A stretch of DNA of 64,000 bases from Misgurnus anguillicaudatus (lineage: Eukaryota > Chordata > Actinopteri > Cypriniformes > Cobitidae): NCBI RefSeq assembly GCF_027580225.2, contig NC_073358.2, positions 24,640,501 to 24,704,500 on the forward strand, written 5' to 3'. Position 1 is the stretch's first letter. Every line of letters starts with the position of its first letter. A program made the translations under genes and the position numbers. The notes under the pieces were generated by a model. The model saw only the letters and a list, made by a program, of their open reading frames with translations, was not told the DNA's origin and did no database searches. This document shows positions 47,112 through 59,887 of the stretch, piece by piece.

Positions 47112-48173
47112 GGACCAACCCCATCATTTAAAAAAAGAACAAGAATTTTAATGTTACGCTTTTTACCATGCAGTGCAAATTAAATTCAATCCAACATATC
47201 CATTTGTTTTCCTTAGGAGACAGAAAGTAATATGGATTCTGAACAAACTAAGAGTATGTGAATGATGAGTTTTCATTAACAGATAAATTGTCCCTTTTAG
47301 CCCATAATCCTTTTACACAGTTTTTGTCTTCTTACTCCTTCACACGTAATGGAAAAAATTAAAGTAAACAGCAATGTATCCATAGTATAAAAAAGAGACT
47401 GTGTAGTTAGTAAGTCTCCAAGAAAATGGTGAGACTGGGAGCAGGGGTGTGTCATTGGGATGTGGTACAGTTATTGTTTTTGGGCTAAGCTGGACCACAT
47501 CTGGCACACTGCCTGAAGACACTGTATGGCCTATCCAAAGGGAAACCACAGGGCCAACAACCCCCCCAGATCATATTCTCATCTGGGGGATTACATCTCG
47601 ACTGTACATCTCATGGTAAACTGTTAAGCAACTAAGGAAGAACAACTAGTCAGTAGAATATGTCTGGATGTAGAGTATATTATCAACATTTGTTTATTAG
47701 CCTTGATATGGGAGAAATTTTTCATATTTTATGAACAAAATCAAAGAAATCACTGGATAAACATCAATTAATTATTTATTTTAGTTATTATTTACAAACT
47801 AGAGTTTAATTATTTACTTTATGTTTTTTTTGTGTTGATCGTGGTGGTTGGATGCCAAATAATTAATTAAAATGTCAGATGTGTACAAGAACCATAATGG
47901 ATTAATAACGTTTCAAGCATTTGTATATGTTTATGATGTGTTTTTGAGTATGTATAAACAGTTACAGTAGCTGTTTTCCTGTTTGCTACTTTCTGTGTCT
48001 CAGCCCTGCAAATAAATCAAAGCCGTTTTCTAGCTGTTTGGGAAACACAAGTGTAGGCTACTCATTTAATATTGTGAAATACTTGTTCATACTGTATATG
48101 AAGAAGTGCATTTTTTTATCCCTCTTATTGTCCAAGTAAACTATTTCTCATAACTAAGAGTCTTGTTTAAATC
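47112..48173. other. Intergenic, nothing recognised
   Basis: No gene, RNA or defined element seen. Confidence 0.45.
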
Positions 48174-48729
48174 ATAGACTGTAAAAAAAGATGGACGGAG
48201 TGTCCGTGACGTCACCCATTGGTTTCTGAAGATCGGTTTTGAAGCTTAAAGTAGGCGTTGCCTGCCGTCGCCATCTTGGCCGCGCGTCATTGCGCATCAC
48301 TTGCGGATATCCGAAAATTGGTAAAGAGGCATGACGTGGGTGAAGCTGAGGTGTCTGGTTGCTGAAACCACGCCCGCCTAGCTTCTAGTGACCGCAGTGG
48401 CTTTTCACCCCTCACGCAAGTGGCCACACCCTTAATTATGCAGAAATTTAAAGCTTAATATAATTTAAACGGAGGAGTTACAAAAAAGTTGTCACATTGC
48501 CCTTCATGACACAGTTGTCATGAAGGGCAAACTTAGCTATACAGACCAAAAACTATTTTTGTACTCGGCTGTAAACATATTATTTTCTACTGTAAAGTTG
48601 GCTATTTTAACATGGAGGTCTATGGGAATTGACTCCCTTTTGGAGCCTGCCTCTAGCGGCCAGTTGATGAATTGCAGTATAAATCACTTCCGTATTGGCT
48701 TCATTAGAGAGATCGGAGGGTTGCCCCTC
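48174..48729 (+). repeat. Interspersed repeat (CATAGACTGTAAAAAAAGATG), copy 2
   Basis: Same family as 36626-37488, opposite orientation, without the nested MITE. The two copies share a short open frame starting MKGKLSYTDQKLFLY, which then diverges in frame and length. I take this as shared descent, not coding. Confidence 0.85.
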
Positions 48730-48977
48730 GGTTTAAATGCATATTCTCAAATTCCTTTTATGTTGCCTTTCAAGCTACATCATTTGAACTTAAAAGAGAC
48801 ATTCCTCTGCGTGGTTAAGTTTCTTCATGTCGTAAACAATAGCGGTGAGGGTTCATTTATAGGGGCGTAATATTCAAATTACGATAGTTTTCATTTTCAT
48901 TACGACAGTTATCAATGGACGATCATTTGTATGATAAGATTGGCGGTATAGGAATGTTTCATGAATCACACGTGAAC

Positions 48978-49541
48978 TAGGGCTGGGTATCGATTCAGAT
49001 GTTCTAGATCGATTCAATTCGATTCACAAGCTATCAAATCGATTCGATTCCGATTGTCGATTCCGGATCTCGGGTCGGTTTTTATATTCAATTCTCAATT
49101 CAACTCAATGAATATAGATTTAATACAAGTACTTTATTAATAAAAAAGAACAGTGAACATAAGTTTACAAGTGGGTAATTAATAAAAAGAAATTAAAAGC
49201 CACAACACTATCGTCGTCATCTTGCTAACGAAATCTAAAATGCCTCCATACCTCTTACTTTTTATGTGAAGGTGGCATCAACGTCGATGAAGCACCCAAA
49301 ACCGCCATTTTAAGGACTAGATGAAAGAATGACAGGCTCACCTCTCGCTGCTTGGTAACATTGTGCAAGGCAAAAAAGAGGGTGACATCTAGTAAAGAAG
49401 ACTAGTAATTTGATTAATGTTAATCTTACGTTCAATGTTGGCAGATAAAAATATGGAAAAAAATGTATTCTGCTCTTTGAGAATCGATTCTGAATCGACC
49501 ACTTTTTAAAAAACGATTAATCGAAAAATCGATTAGCCCTA
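48978..49541. mobile_element. hAT-like element (TAGGGCTGGGTATCGATT)
   Basis: Left TAGGGCTGGGTATCGATTCA and right AATCGATTAGCCCTA pair loosely, with many ATCGATTC-type sub-terminal repeats. An exact 8 bp duplication ACGTGAAC flanks it (48970-48977, 49542-49549). No transposase. Confidence 0.88.
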
Positions 49542-49549
49542 ACGTGAAC

Positions 49550-52500
49550 CCTGTCGTAAGTTGATATTTGCACATGGATATGCTTGTTTCTGCGTTAGAT
49601 TGATAAATGAGGCCACAGGTATGAATCGGAATGTGTCTCTCTTGTTCACTTGTGATCTGATCGACCAAAACGCATCTTAATACCAGGTATAAACAGGGCC
49701 TTAGATGTTTATAACAGAGCTAAATTGGCAGGAACCAATTTATTATAAAAGTATAAGCCAAATATGATTATAGTGTAAACATGTAAGCCTGTCATATGTA
49801 TGATGTGCACACTGTTCATTCAAAACAATGTAGAAACTTCTAAAGAATAAACTTTTGGACAATTCTGTTTTATGGTAACTTTTTTATTTTAAAAACAATG
49901 AATGACTTAAACCTGAACATGAAGGCTCTAACACATAAAACCTCCAAATGCCAGATGCATTGAGTTGCCCCCAAAATAAGCCGATTTTGAGCTTCTGTTG
50001 AAAATAGTACCCTTTCATTCGTGCTATGTTTTATTGGTATCATTGTAAATTGCACTGAAAACAACCATTCATCTGTGGATGGATGGCCATCACTATATTG
50101 GTCTTTATGGCAAGTATGGGTACTTGGTGAATTGTACCCTGTGTAGGGTTTCATTTACATATGAGAGCCCTCAGTAAGTGCATCTCATTGTCTTGAATGA
50201 GAACGAAGAATGAATGAATGAATCTGAATGAGGGGTCTCAGTCCTACAGTGGCTCACCTCTGACATCTGCATATACAACACTGCCGCTTTGCCCACCCCC
50301 CACAGGCTTCTCACACATTCGCCTGGGAAATGTTCCCCTCCTATTTTACAGCTGGTTATTTTACTTTTGCTTTTTTGCTGCCTGTCCCCTCATCCCGAAT
50401 AGTAAAGCTCATCCGGTATGCTGGAAACATCCCTCCAGGATACATGAAATATGAATGTGTTTGTGTATTTTATGGTGGCAGCATTGTTTGGGCTTTTGCT
50501 TTTGGTCAGGTCTTCACATGTCAGAAACTTTGTGTTTGGACGAGTTACTCTGTGCTTAAGAAATCATTCCTTGGGGATTACCTCACCAAACCCTGCAAAC
50601 ACATGCTCAGCTACAGTGCAAAGCATTGTGGTCTTAATACAATATGGTTTCTTTTTCTAGCAACTAAAAGTCATGCTGTGGTTCCTTTCTCCACGTAAAC
50701 ACACAAACACATCTACAGTATGTATGTACTTGCCAACAGCTCCTTACTTGAACAGCTTTAACCTTAAGCAGAACTTTCTGAATGACTGCCGGGAAACTGT
50801 TCTGAAAACACCTGTCTTTTTGGAAAAATCCAAAAATGTTTGTGTTCGTGAGTTTCAATTGCTATTTTGGGTTGCAAGCCACACAGTGCTTGTTGACTTG
50901 TGTGATGTTAAGAACACACAGTGTTTTGTAGTTGAAGGTCTGGGCAGCTTTCTCCACGTGTCTGCTGACAGGCCTGAATGAGCTGGCAGGTGTGGGGAAG
51001 GTTGCAGACTCCATGGCTCCAGAAACCGTTTCCTCATGTTAAACTTTTAATATGACCAGCCAACATTAAACAAATATTCAAGTCAATACATAATTTCGAA
51101 TATTTCTTTTCTCTCTGAGAAAGAGAGTATTTCTGTGTTGAATGCACTTCGCCAGGGTTTGTACAAGTTTCGTAAAGTTTTTTTTGATTACGGGTCCAGC
51201 TGACGTTTCAGGGGTAAGCCATATGTATCACTTCTTTTTATGGGCACTTCCCTGGAAAAACACGCCAACACATCAATCAGCGGGAGAGCGAGAACCGAGT
51301 ACGCTAAGTCACTGGCATCACTTCACGCGACAGCTTTGTTTTATATCAAGACTCAACAATGGCACAAAAGAAGAAGAGTGTTTTTGGATGTAAGGAGAAG
51401 AAAGCCAGCCTTATGAAAACAATGGATATCGTTTGTTTATCTGTGGTAGCTGGGGAGTTTTGCGTGTGTTTGTTTAAAGCTGGATTTCATTGAAAAGTCC
51501 CAACTGGGTGATGAGTTGCATGCAGCAAGTAAGACTTCTGTGTTATGTTGGAAATAGATGCGCAAGTGCATATTATATAAACGACATGAACATGTAGTGA
51601 ATCATAAGTTATCCAGTAAGTGTTGCTTGACTCGTGACTCGCTCCTCCCGCAGCTAGTAACTCCTCCCGCAGCTATTAACTTTTTCTTCCAAATTTTTTC
51701 ATACGTTATCGGAAAGAATCGGTAAAGCTGATCTGTCTTTTATAAATCTGATAAAACTAAAGACTCTTCTGAGATATAAAGGATGTAATGCTACTCTATA
51801 GGTACTCCAGATTAACATCAGATACGCAGAAACTGCATGCATATTTTCTTAACATTATTAGTCAAGTCATGATTTTTATTGTCATGTATACAAAAAAGCA
51901 GGTTCACTGTAAAATGAAATTCTTCATGCTTTATTTCAGTTGTGAACTTTTTGTTTTCAATTTCTTTAATCTTTCAGTAACAGCTGTAGATGAAAAACCT
52001 ATTTCTTTATTCAGTTCAGGTTATAGTCACTGACCGTAAGGCATTTTGCGTAACTGATAGAGTTGCAGTTTTCTGTAGCCATATGATCTCCAGGAGAACA
52101 AGAGCTACAGTATGTTCCCACAGGTACAAAATGGTTGCTAAATGTGCACATGAGCAATATTATTCATACAGTGACATTAGACCTGCTCAGATGCTCTAGC
52201 TGTCTTGTTGTCATATCAGCTGGTAAAAAATCAGCTGGTAAAAATCTGACCTTGAGATCTACATGTTCTTGATTCAGAAACTATTAAAAGGTGAAATGTG
52301 AAGGGGAAAGTTGTTGTGTCTTTTTGTGTGCCCTTAAGCAATGCAAAAGCTGTTGCTGTAGGAGTTGTGCTGATGTTTTGGGTAGTGTTTGCTGACTAAC
52401 TTTTAATCAAATGTGCTCATCAGTCAAGTAAATACAGATTTTTAGGTATCGCCAACGCCATCGAATAGAGCAGACTGTGATGTCAGCTTACATTGTCCAA

Positions 52501-52597
52501 GCCCTGATACACCAAAAGGACGGCAGTCAAGTAGCATGTCTGATCTGTATGAGATGAGATAACTTTTAGTACCAACAACCGATGGCATTAGTTGGTA
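49550..52597. other. Intergenic; possible upstream pdzd2 exon region, unproven
   Basis: No supported gene. An (AATG)n-like run is at about 50207-50222. Around 51250-51500 the sequence is less AT-rich and has an ATG in good context at 51359 opening a 44-codon frame (MAQKKKSVFGCKEKKASLMK…, stop 51491-51493). It could be a 5' exon of a pdzd2 isoform or chance. Confidence 0.3.
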
Positions 52598-53330
52598 TAG
52601 ACCCCTTAATCGCCTACGTCACTGGAGCTGGAGGCAAAACATAAGAAGGAACTCATAGCAGGTGCGCTAAAAGTGTAGCCTTTAAAATGTTGTCTTGTTG
52701 TGTTTTTGGCTGCCAGAATAGAAGGAACAGCACTTTTGGTTCAAAACTAAAGTTTTACCGGATCCCGGCAGACATTTCTTCATAGAAATCAAGAAGACAA
52801 TTGTGGTTGAATGCAATACGGCGTACAGACTGGATGGAGACGATCATAAATAATTCTTGTGTTTGCAGTGCACACTTCATATCGGGTGTGGTACATGTAA
52901 CCCTTCTTGCCTTGTCTCTGGCTAGGCAACACCTCTGACCGCACCACAAAAAGATCTGCACGTAAATTGTTGTATTGTAATGTCTGAACGTGACCATTAA
53001 CAACATAGTTGTAGGCATCCAGTGATTTATATGCCCGTAGCTTTTCTTGGCTGTAAACACTTGTTGACTCGATGAGGTAAGTGTGGATGTCCGGCCACTC
53101 CACCCTCGGCAGCCCCGGCAAGTCTTCATGGCATACGGGTCAGGCAGCCTGCTTTTATCCGCGAGAGTTAATTTACAAAAATAGCTGTCACGGTCCCGTA
53201 GAGTCAGTGACTGTACATATTCGGACAGTTCCGAACCTCCTTCTACATCCATGTTTAATATCCCTCCTAAAACGTGCTAGCTTACGCTTGTCAACGACGT
53301 TGCAATGTTTACAAGCTTTTAAGGGGTCTA
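52598..53330. mobile_element. Non-autonomous transposon with THAP fragment and second-ORF fragment (ISL2EU-like?)
   Basis: The ends ATAGACCCCTTAA and TTAAGGGGTCTAT are exact inverted copies with a possible 2 bp TA target. From the left, the + strand at 52687-52890 encodes a THAP-type zinc-binding domain: CCVFGCQNRRNSTFG, KLKFYRIPA, WLNAIRRTDW and CSAHF, interrupted by a TAG at 52783. From the right, the minus strand at about 53252-52900 encodes MDVEGGSELSEYVQSLTLRD, then in a second frame RVEWPDIHTYLIE and KLRAYKSLDAYNYVV. I recognise this as the N-terminal region of a repeated fish protein that also carries SWIM/YqaJ-type domains. It looks like two opposed genes with the middle deleted. Superfamily assignment is from memory. 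Confidence 0.72.
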
Positions 53331-55043
53331 TGTACTTAAAACAGGAAACAGGAAGAAGCAGCGCTTGCTAACCAGTTTTACACAAATCTTACTCACCACA
53401 GATGGATTTGTGATTTAGGCCTATCTGTAATGTCTTATGAACCAAAACATTTTTTGCCAATTAATCTACACAAATAGTGGTTATCAAGTGGTTATCGGCA
53501 AACAGGGAACAACTTGGTTATCGGTATCTGTAAAATCATCCACTATCGGTTGACCTCTATAGTACATTTTTTATGTGTAAGCAAGTGTCCGCTTACAGTG
53601 CAATACAATTTTAGTCATCAGAAGAGTGCGCGTACTGGCCACACATGTGCCTACATTGGAATGTAGTATGTATCCCCATTTTGTTGCAATTTGCATGGGT
53701 TGAACGTCTGTGTACACCTACTGGACGTCCTACTGGCTGAACGTCTGATGCATACTGCAGACTTTTCTGGAAACACTTTAGCTTCGAAAGTCATCCTCTG
53801 ATTGGTTGAATTATACAGGATTTCCAGGAGACATGGTATGTGTCGCGTTTTTTGACGGTGCGCCTGGAAAAAACACATAGCCGAATAGTATACAAAGTTC
53901 ACGGCATAAAGTATTTATAAGACGTCAACGAGTTTTGCTTGTCGCAATAAGTGGAATCTAAAACAGATATTTTAACATGTTTGCCACTGTTGTTTTAAAC
54001 TTCGGAGACGTTTGTGAATGAATGATTTACTGGTTTCACACCAGATTCACCCCTAAACATGACATGGCACAAAGCGAAACATTGCTTTACATGTTAGTCA
54101 TATAGCCTGTTGGACAGTCCTTGATCATTCAAAGCAGCCTTGGTTTCTAGACCTTCAGTAGCAACGCTACATGAGACTAGGACCATAGCAACTCACTTTC
54201 CTTCATTTTCTTTTATATCTTAACCATAAGCTGTTTTTCATTTAAATTCATCTCAAAGTGGTTTATTATCTGAATAGCATAAACAACATTACGTTTATTC
54301 TGAACCTAAAGACGGAACATTAGACAGAGGACATAAAGTGGTAAATGCTTAACATCAACGTACCAACAGTGTCATATTTTACAGTCAAACAGACAGGAGA
54401 TTGTTGTAAACAGAAGATGGCTGAGGATGCTGGCGCTCAACGTGAGGGTCATATATCATGATAACATGAGTTCTATCAGTCAGGAAGGTGAGGAGGAATG
54501 TTTACTTTTAAGTGTTATGTAGTATGCATTATACCCCAAAGTTCTGTTTTAGCTATTTTGAGGCTGGATTATGCTGACTAGTCTATAATTCTATAAAAAT
54601 AACATAGTTTTGTGGTCAACTATGTAATTTGATGGACAATGATGTGTACATTGTAAATTTTTTCTCTCTATATTTAGAAACAACAGCTATTTAGAAACAA
54701 AATGTTAGATAATCAGATGCTGGAGGACTGAGAAAGTTGCTTTGAAAGGGTCAGCAATAAATCTGTTGTGAAGCATTTGTCTGTTGAAAACAAATGATTA
54801 AATGTTCACCAAGTGTGGCACTTAGTGGAATATTTGAATGCAATGCACACTTTAGATGGTTACACAGCCATGATGTAAAAGAGTCCAGTAATCCGAAGTT
54901 ACTGTGCAGTTATTGAAAATTAAACTACAGCCTCGGAACTTGTGTCAGCCAATCAGAATCATGAATTCAGCCATGCTATGGTATAAGTAAGGGATCATTT
55001 ATAGGCAGCAGGTTGTTATCGTAGAAATAAGCCCAGACACTGA
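53331..55043. other. Intergenic, nothing recognised
   Basis: No gene or element with clear ends. Confidence 0.45.
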
Positions 55044-56275
55044 CCCCCCAGTCACATTAGCTACAAGAGACAGAGCGACAGGCTACCATTCAATTTTAAT
55101 GGGAGTGGCTGTTTGCCAGCGACAAGCAATGAGCTCGCCGCTGGGCGAGCAAGGCGGGGCCAAAATAGACAAGCAGGCTATTTTATGCAAATGCTGAGCG
55201 ATGCGACAAAGCGACTGCCAATCTGAGTGAAGGAGCAGCGTGACATAGGTCTGTGGTCGAGTCTGAGAAAATAATTCAAGATGGCGGAAAATGCGTATTT
55301 ATGTACATATCTGATAAGTTTGGCATTTTATCTCTCACATTTTGTTACTTTTATCGAGAAATAAATACTTAAATCCAAAAACACTGTTCTTGTAACTTAA
55401 CAATACCTCTAAAGCAGTGTTTCTCAAAGTTTTTCAGCCCAAGGACCACTTTATCTTCCAATTTTTTTTCTGAGGACCACCTAACAGAAACCGACTCTAA
55501 CACGCCCCCCCCCAAAAAACAACAAAATAGGAAGGATAAGCTAAATTTAAGTTTAATATGCAACTGTTTTAAGTCAAAAACAAATTTTTTAAACACAAAT
55601 GCAATGCTATGTTCAGAAATTATTATATGAATTTTATTTCATTTAAAAAAGTAAATGTGAAATGAGTTGCAGCTTAATATGAACAACAAACTGCACATGT
55701 GGAAAAAAATGCAATTAAACATACTGTAACAGCCTAGGTCCAACTTAATGTCATTCCAAAGAGCCATTAATTTAAAACTGAGGTGGTGGGTATATGAAGT
55801 CTATGGTTGTAACTATGGTAACAATTAAATGTTCCCCTTAATGTCCAAAATCACTGAAATTACAAGGATTTTACACATGAAACAAAAACTAGTACATTAC
55901 AAAACTAATAGACCTGTGGATTTTAGCTGCTTTCATATGATGCTTGATCTTTTATTTTGACTCCTCTTTGGTTTAGCCACCGATACATTTTTATGTTATT
56001 AGAACAAAATGGCAAGAACTGATATCACAGTTTCACAAGTGTATTAAAAATCTACTTAAATAAGTGACGATTGTATTAACACTTGCCTTGTTTAGGTCAT
56101 ATTTTGGCGGACCACTGGGGGGGTTTGGTGGACCACTGGTCCGCGGACCACACTTTAAGATTTACTGCTCTAAAGTGACCTTAATACCACTTTTAGAAAC
56201 TAGCCAAGGAACGCCCATCAAGCGAGTGCGTGTCGCTCGGTGTCGCTCACTTTTGTAGCTAATGTGACTGTAGGG
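55044..56275. mobile_element. Inverted-repeat element (AGTCACATTAGCTACAA) with nested hAT
   Basis: Left CCCCAGTCACATTAGCTACA, right TTGTAGCTAATGTGACTGTAGGG read inverted matches it. The RAGCGACA-type sub-terminal motifs are repeated. A hAT element sits at 55415-56167. Non-coding. Confidence 0.82.
55415..56167. mobile_element. hAT-like MITE (CAGTGTTTCTCAAAG), nested
   Basis: Exact 8 bp duplication CTCTAAAG (55407-55414, 56168-56175). Left CAGTGTTTCTCAAAGTTTTT; right end GTGGTCCGCGGACCACAC then TTACTG. Interior AGGACCAC motifs repeat. No transposase. Confidence 0.9.
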
Positions 56276-56991
56276 TAATGTGTGTATTTTATCCAGCATA
56301 TTTCACAACTTATTTCTTCATAAGTAAGGTAGGAACATTAAATATTAATTTGAAATATTTTATTTGCTCATTTTTATCGAATCCAGACCGAACACGCTAT
56401 GTGGTTTAATCATTTGTGCTCATTTGTGGTTTAATTATTCAGGTTACCATGTGTTATTAGTTTTGAGCGGTTGTTATCTGGAAATAAGAAACCTGCACAT
56501 GTCGCGACTGACCAATCAGAATCAAGCATTACAATGAGTTGGGTAGGAATAAACACATAATAAACATTGCTTTTTGCCACTAATGCTACAGCAGTAGCTC
56601 ATATTTAACCATTTTCAAAGTGAGAAGTGAACGTGAAATTTTGTGGTCAAAGCATGCCTTGAGCCTGAACTGTTTACTGCCTTTTAACCTGGAGCCCTCG
56701 CCCTACATTTTAGACAAATTACCCCTCCACCCAGGATTAGACCCTTCATGGCCTGAGCAGATTGCTCTCAGTGTTGTTCATCTGCATTAAAAATTAGGAA
56801 GGTTTCTCTTGATCTAACATGCTTTGTTGAGTGATGTCACAACCCTTCCTACTATGAATACCATGTCTCCTTAAATAACGATGCATAAAACAAGTGGTGT
56901 CTGAAAGTGGGTTCTGATGCCAATGGTTGCTGACCTAGTTTATTTCACAAATGTTTGCTCCATTAAGCAGGCTTTTGTGGTGATCTGGCAG

Positions 56992-57035
<44 letters not shown>

Positions 57036-58427
57036 AGGGTGATATCCCACAGACTACATTATATCCTATACTACTGCCTCATTAACTAACAAAACACGCT
57101 CTCTTTAGCATTACAAACGCACCAATTCCACTTGAATAGATTGTGAAGCATAACCTATTTTTTAGACAACTCAATTATTTTGGCCAATAACGATACCCGT
57201 TACTTAAGTCCTAAAAATCACTTTTGTCATATCAAAGCAGAAATAAAATCCTTAATCGATGGGTATAGTTTATAAAGCACAGATGAGTTACTCTGAGGGC
57301 AGGAGCTCATGCTGGAGGGAGCATGTTTATGGCTGCTCTTTGCAAGAAGTCTGTGATTAGTGGTAGAACGGGCCTTTTAGAAAACTCAAAGTAAATTCGT
57401 GTTTCCAGCTTGGCATCCAACTTTATTATTTGTCAGTCAGTGTTCTCCAACCACAGCTTTCATTTTTCGAAATATGTTTCTTTTTATAGGAATCACTTCA
57501 CAGCGTGAGCTTGGCTGATTAGTATGTTAAGCATGCGTATGTGAAAACCCAGTAATGCGATCCTAATGGATATAACAAAGACAATTTCAAAGACCACCCT
57601 TACAGACGGTCAGATGTTCTTGGACTGACTGTTTCTGGAGTTCATCACTAAATCTGTTTTACTCTTTGAAATTTTCTTCTGTTTCATTCTGAATGTATTA
57701 TACAGAGCTTTGGGTTAAGGCAGTCCCAACTTCCATGATGTCATTGTTTGGAGTGTGCTGAAGAAGTGCATTGTTCTATTATATCTAAACAAAAAAAAAC
57801 TTGACATTAATTTAAGAGGTCCAATGGTCACCATATAAGGCTCCTACTTTCATCTTTTTATTAGGTTATGCATGGCAGGATGCAAAACCTGATTTTAATG
57901 ATACTAAGTCTTGGTATATTCACATGGTTTTCAATTCATACCAGGTGGAATCCATAGATTTTACAGGAGAGGAAGGCTTTCTTGGGTTTTCAATATCAGT
58001 CAATTCATTTTTATCATAAGGTTGTTCATGGGATGTTATCATTGGCAGATACATTCCTCAGCTTCATTGTTTTAAGGATGTTTGCAAACACTTTACTGTC
58101 ACTGGGCGTAAAGGAAGTAGACTCTACTGAAACAGACAGACAGCTTTTAGCATTGCCATTACTTCTAAGCTTCTGTGTAATGTAATTCCATGTTCTTCGG
58201 TTTTTACACAAATTGACGTGGCGACTTTGTAAGTGAAGTGTTTTTAAGAAATTATCAAAGTTTTTATTTAGTTTATGGGAGTTTAACAAGTTTAGCTTTT
58301 TTTATTGTTGTTTTAGGCTAATTAAAAAAGTACAAACTCATTAAAAGTTTTTTTCAGTATTTAGTTTTTAGTTGTTAGCTCGGATAAAATGTTCTCCTCT
58401 TGAGTGGTCAAACTACATTTTTCTTAA
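56276..58427. other. Intergenic, nothing recognised apart from a microsatellite
   Basis: AT-rich DNA with the (TG)n tract at 56993-57034; no gene support. Confidence 0.5.
56993..57034. repeat. (TG)n microsatellite
   Basis: About twenty uninterrupted TG units. Confidence 0.97.
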
Positions 58428-59060
58428 AGGAATAGTCTACTCAATTTTAATATTAAAATATGTTATTAAATTGTTGATACATCCCTCTATCATCTGTGTG
58501 CGTGCACGTAAGCGCTGGAGCGCGCTGCGACACTTCGATAGCATTTAGCTTAGCCCCATTCATTCAATGGTACCAATCAGAGATAAAGTTAGAAGTGACC
58601 AAACACATCAACGTTTTTCCTATTTAAGACGAGTAGTTATAGTAGCACTATTGGGAGTACTTCGACTCGCCTGAAAAGTCCGCTCCCCTTCTCCCTCTCT
58701 TAATGGGAGAGGGAGGGTGTTAGTGCGCCGAGTCGAAGTACTCCCAAAAGTGCTATTACGCCATAAAATATAGTTCCTCTTTTAAATCCGCTTAGAAAAG
58801 CGCTACGTTTTATTTTGTACCATTAAACTTGCTTGTATAACTACTCGTCTTAAATAGGAAAAACGTTGATGTGTTTGGTCACTTCTAACTTTATCTCTGA
58901 TTGGTACCATTGAATGAATGGGGCTAAGCTAAATGCTATCGAACTGTCGCAGCGCGCTCCAGCGCTTACGTGCACGCACACAGATGATAGAGGGATGTAT
59001 CAACTCTTCTTAGTTAAGGTAATAACATAGTTTAATATTGAAAATGAGTAAACTATTCCT
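58428..59060. mobile_element. Long palindromic TTAA MITE
   Basis: Ends AAGGAATAGTCTACTCAATT and (inverted) AGGAATAGTTTACTCATTTT, bounded by TTAA (58424-58427, 59061-59064). The two halves are inverted copies over most of 633 bp, for example GTGCGTGCACGTAAGCGCTG with its complement and GGGAGTACTTCGACTCG near the centre with CGAGTCGAAGTACTCCC. Confidence 0.92.
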
Positions 59061-59074
59061 TTAATTTTTCTGTA

Positions 59075-59307
59075 TACTGTAAAAATTCCTTATTGCACTT
59101 AATTTTTTAAGTGTAATCAACTTGAATTTACAATTAATTTAAACTTTCTTGACAGGTGAGGAGCTGCTATAATAAAAATAAAGTTGAGATAACTTCAGCT
59201 ACTTCAACTTTGTTTTTTATAATTTTGCATCTCCTCACTAGTCAAGAAAGTTGAAATATTAGTTCATTAAACGTAAAAATGGTGCGACAAGGATTTTTTT
59301 TACAGTG
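59075..59307. mobile_element. TA-flanked fold-back MITE (CACTGTAAAAA)
   Basis: ACTGTAAAAATTCCTTATTG at the left and CAAGGATTTTTTTTACAGTG at the right are inverted, as are AACTTTCTTGACAGGTGAGG and CTCACTAGTCAAGAAAGTT inside. TA on both sides suggests Tc1/mariner mobilisation. Confidence 0.8.
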
Positions 59308-59334
59308 TAGGTAAGTTGCAATCCATAGTTTTTT

Positions 59335-59580
59335 TTGTTAAAGAGCACCAGAGGTTTTACATTTTCTTTGGTGTGTAAGTGTGTATTAGTACATGTTAAC
59401 GATATGTAAAAGGTACAAATCCCAATGTAAACGATGACGCGAGTTATCGTCTCCAACTTAAATCTCTTTTCTTAGACTACAACAAACACACAGCTTGTAG
59501 GCAACAGTTTACTTCCTCGGCCTGTTGATGTGGACATGACGGTCATTATCATAATTCCTCCTGCTTCTGACTTACAGTCT
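59335..59580 (-). repeat. Interspersed repeat B, copy 2
   Basis: Reverse-orientation copy of 28100-28355, sharing GTGTATTAGTACATGTTAAC and CAGCTTGTAGGCAACAG-type blocks. It abuts copy 2 of the TATAGACGG MITE. Confidence 0.7.
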
Positions 59581-59585
59581 GTAAG

Positions 59586-59887
59586 TATAGACGGTTTTAT
59601 CGGACGCACGTGTGATGACACGATACGCGTCTAGTCCGGACTTTACTTCCGGTTAGTTTTTTTAATGGTCTGACTAGTTGCTAAACTCAACTCTTGAACA
59701 AATACCTCGTTGAAAAAAACAAATGTTTTGGTTTCCTAGGTAATCTATGTGGTTGTTTTTGCTTGTTATATAAATAAACTACGTTTAAAGTACTTCGTTG
59801 TTATTTATTCTTAGCGGAGTTTACCGGAAGTTACGTGAGGACCACGAAAGTCGCTTGTTTGTGTTGTTACTGCTGAAACCATCTATA
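59586..59887. mobile_element. MITE with TATAGACGGTTT ends, copy 2
   Basis: Left TATAGACGGTTTTATCGGAC, right (inverted) TATAGATGGTTTCAGCAGTA. Nearly identical in layout to 26704-26997. Confidence 0.82.

Noticed and set aside
52755..53252. 165-codon minus-strand frame as a gene
   Set aside because: Only its first part matches a repeat-encoded protein, the reading frame then shifts, and the end is antisense of the THAP segment. It is a transposon remnant.
56993..57034. Possible regulatory meaning of the TG tract
   Set aside because: Ordinary dinucleotide microsatellite of a kind common in fish.
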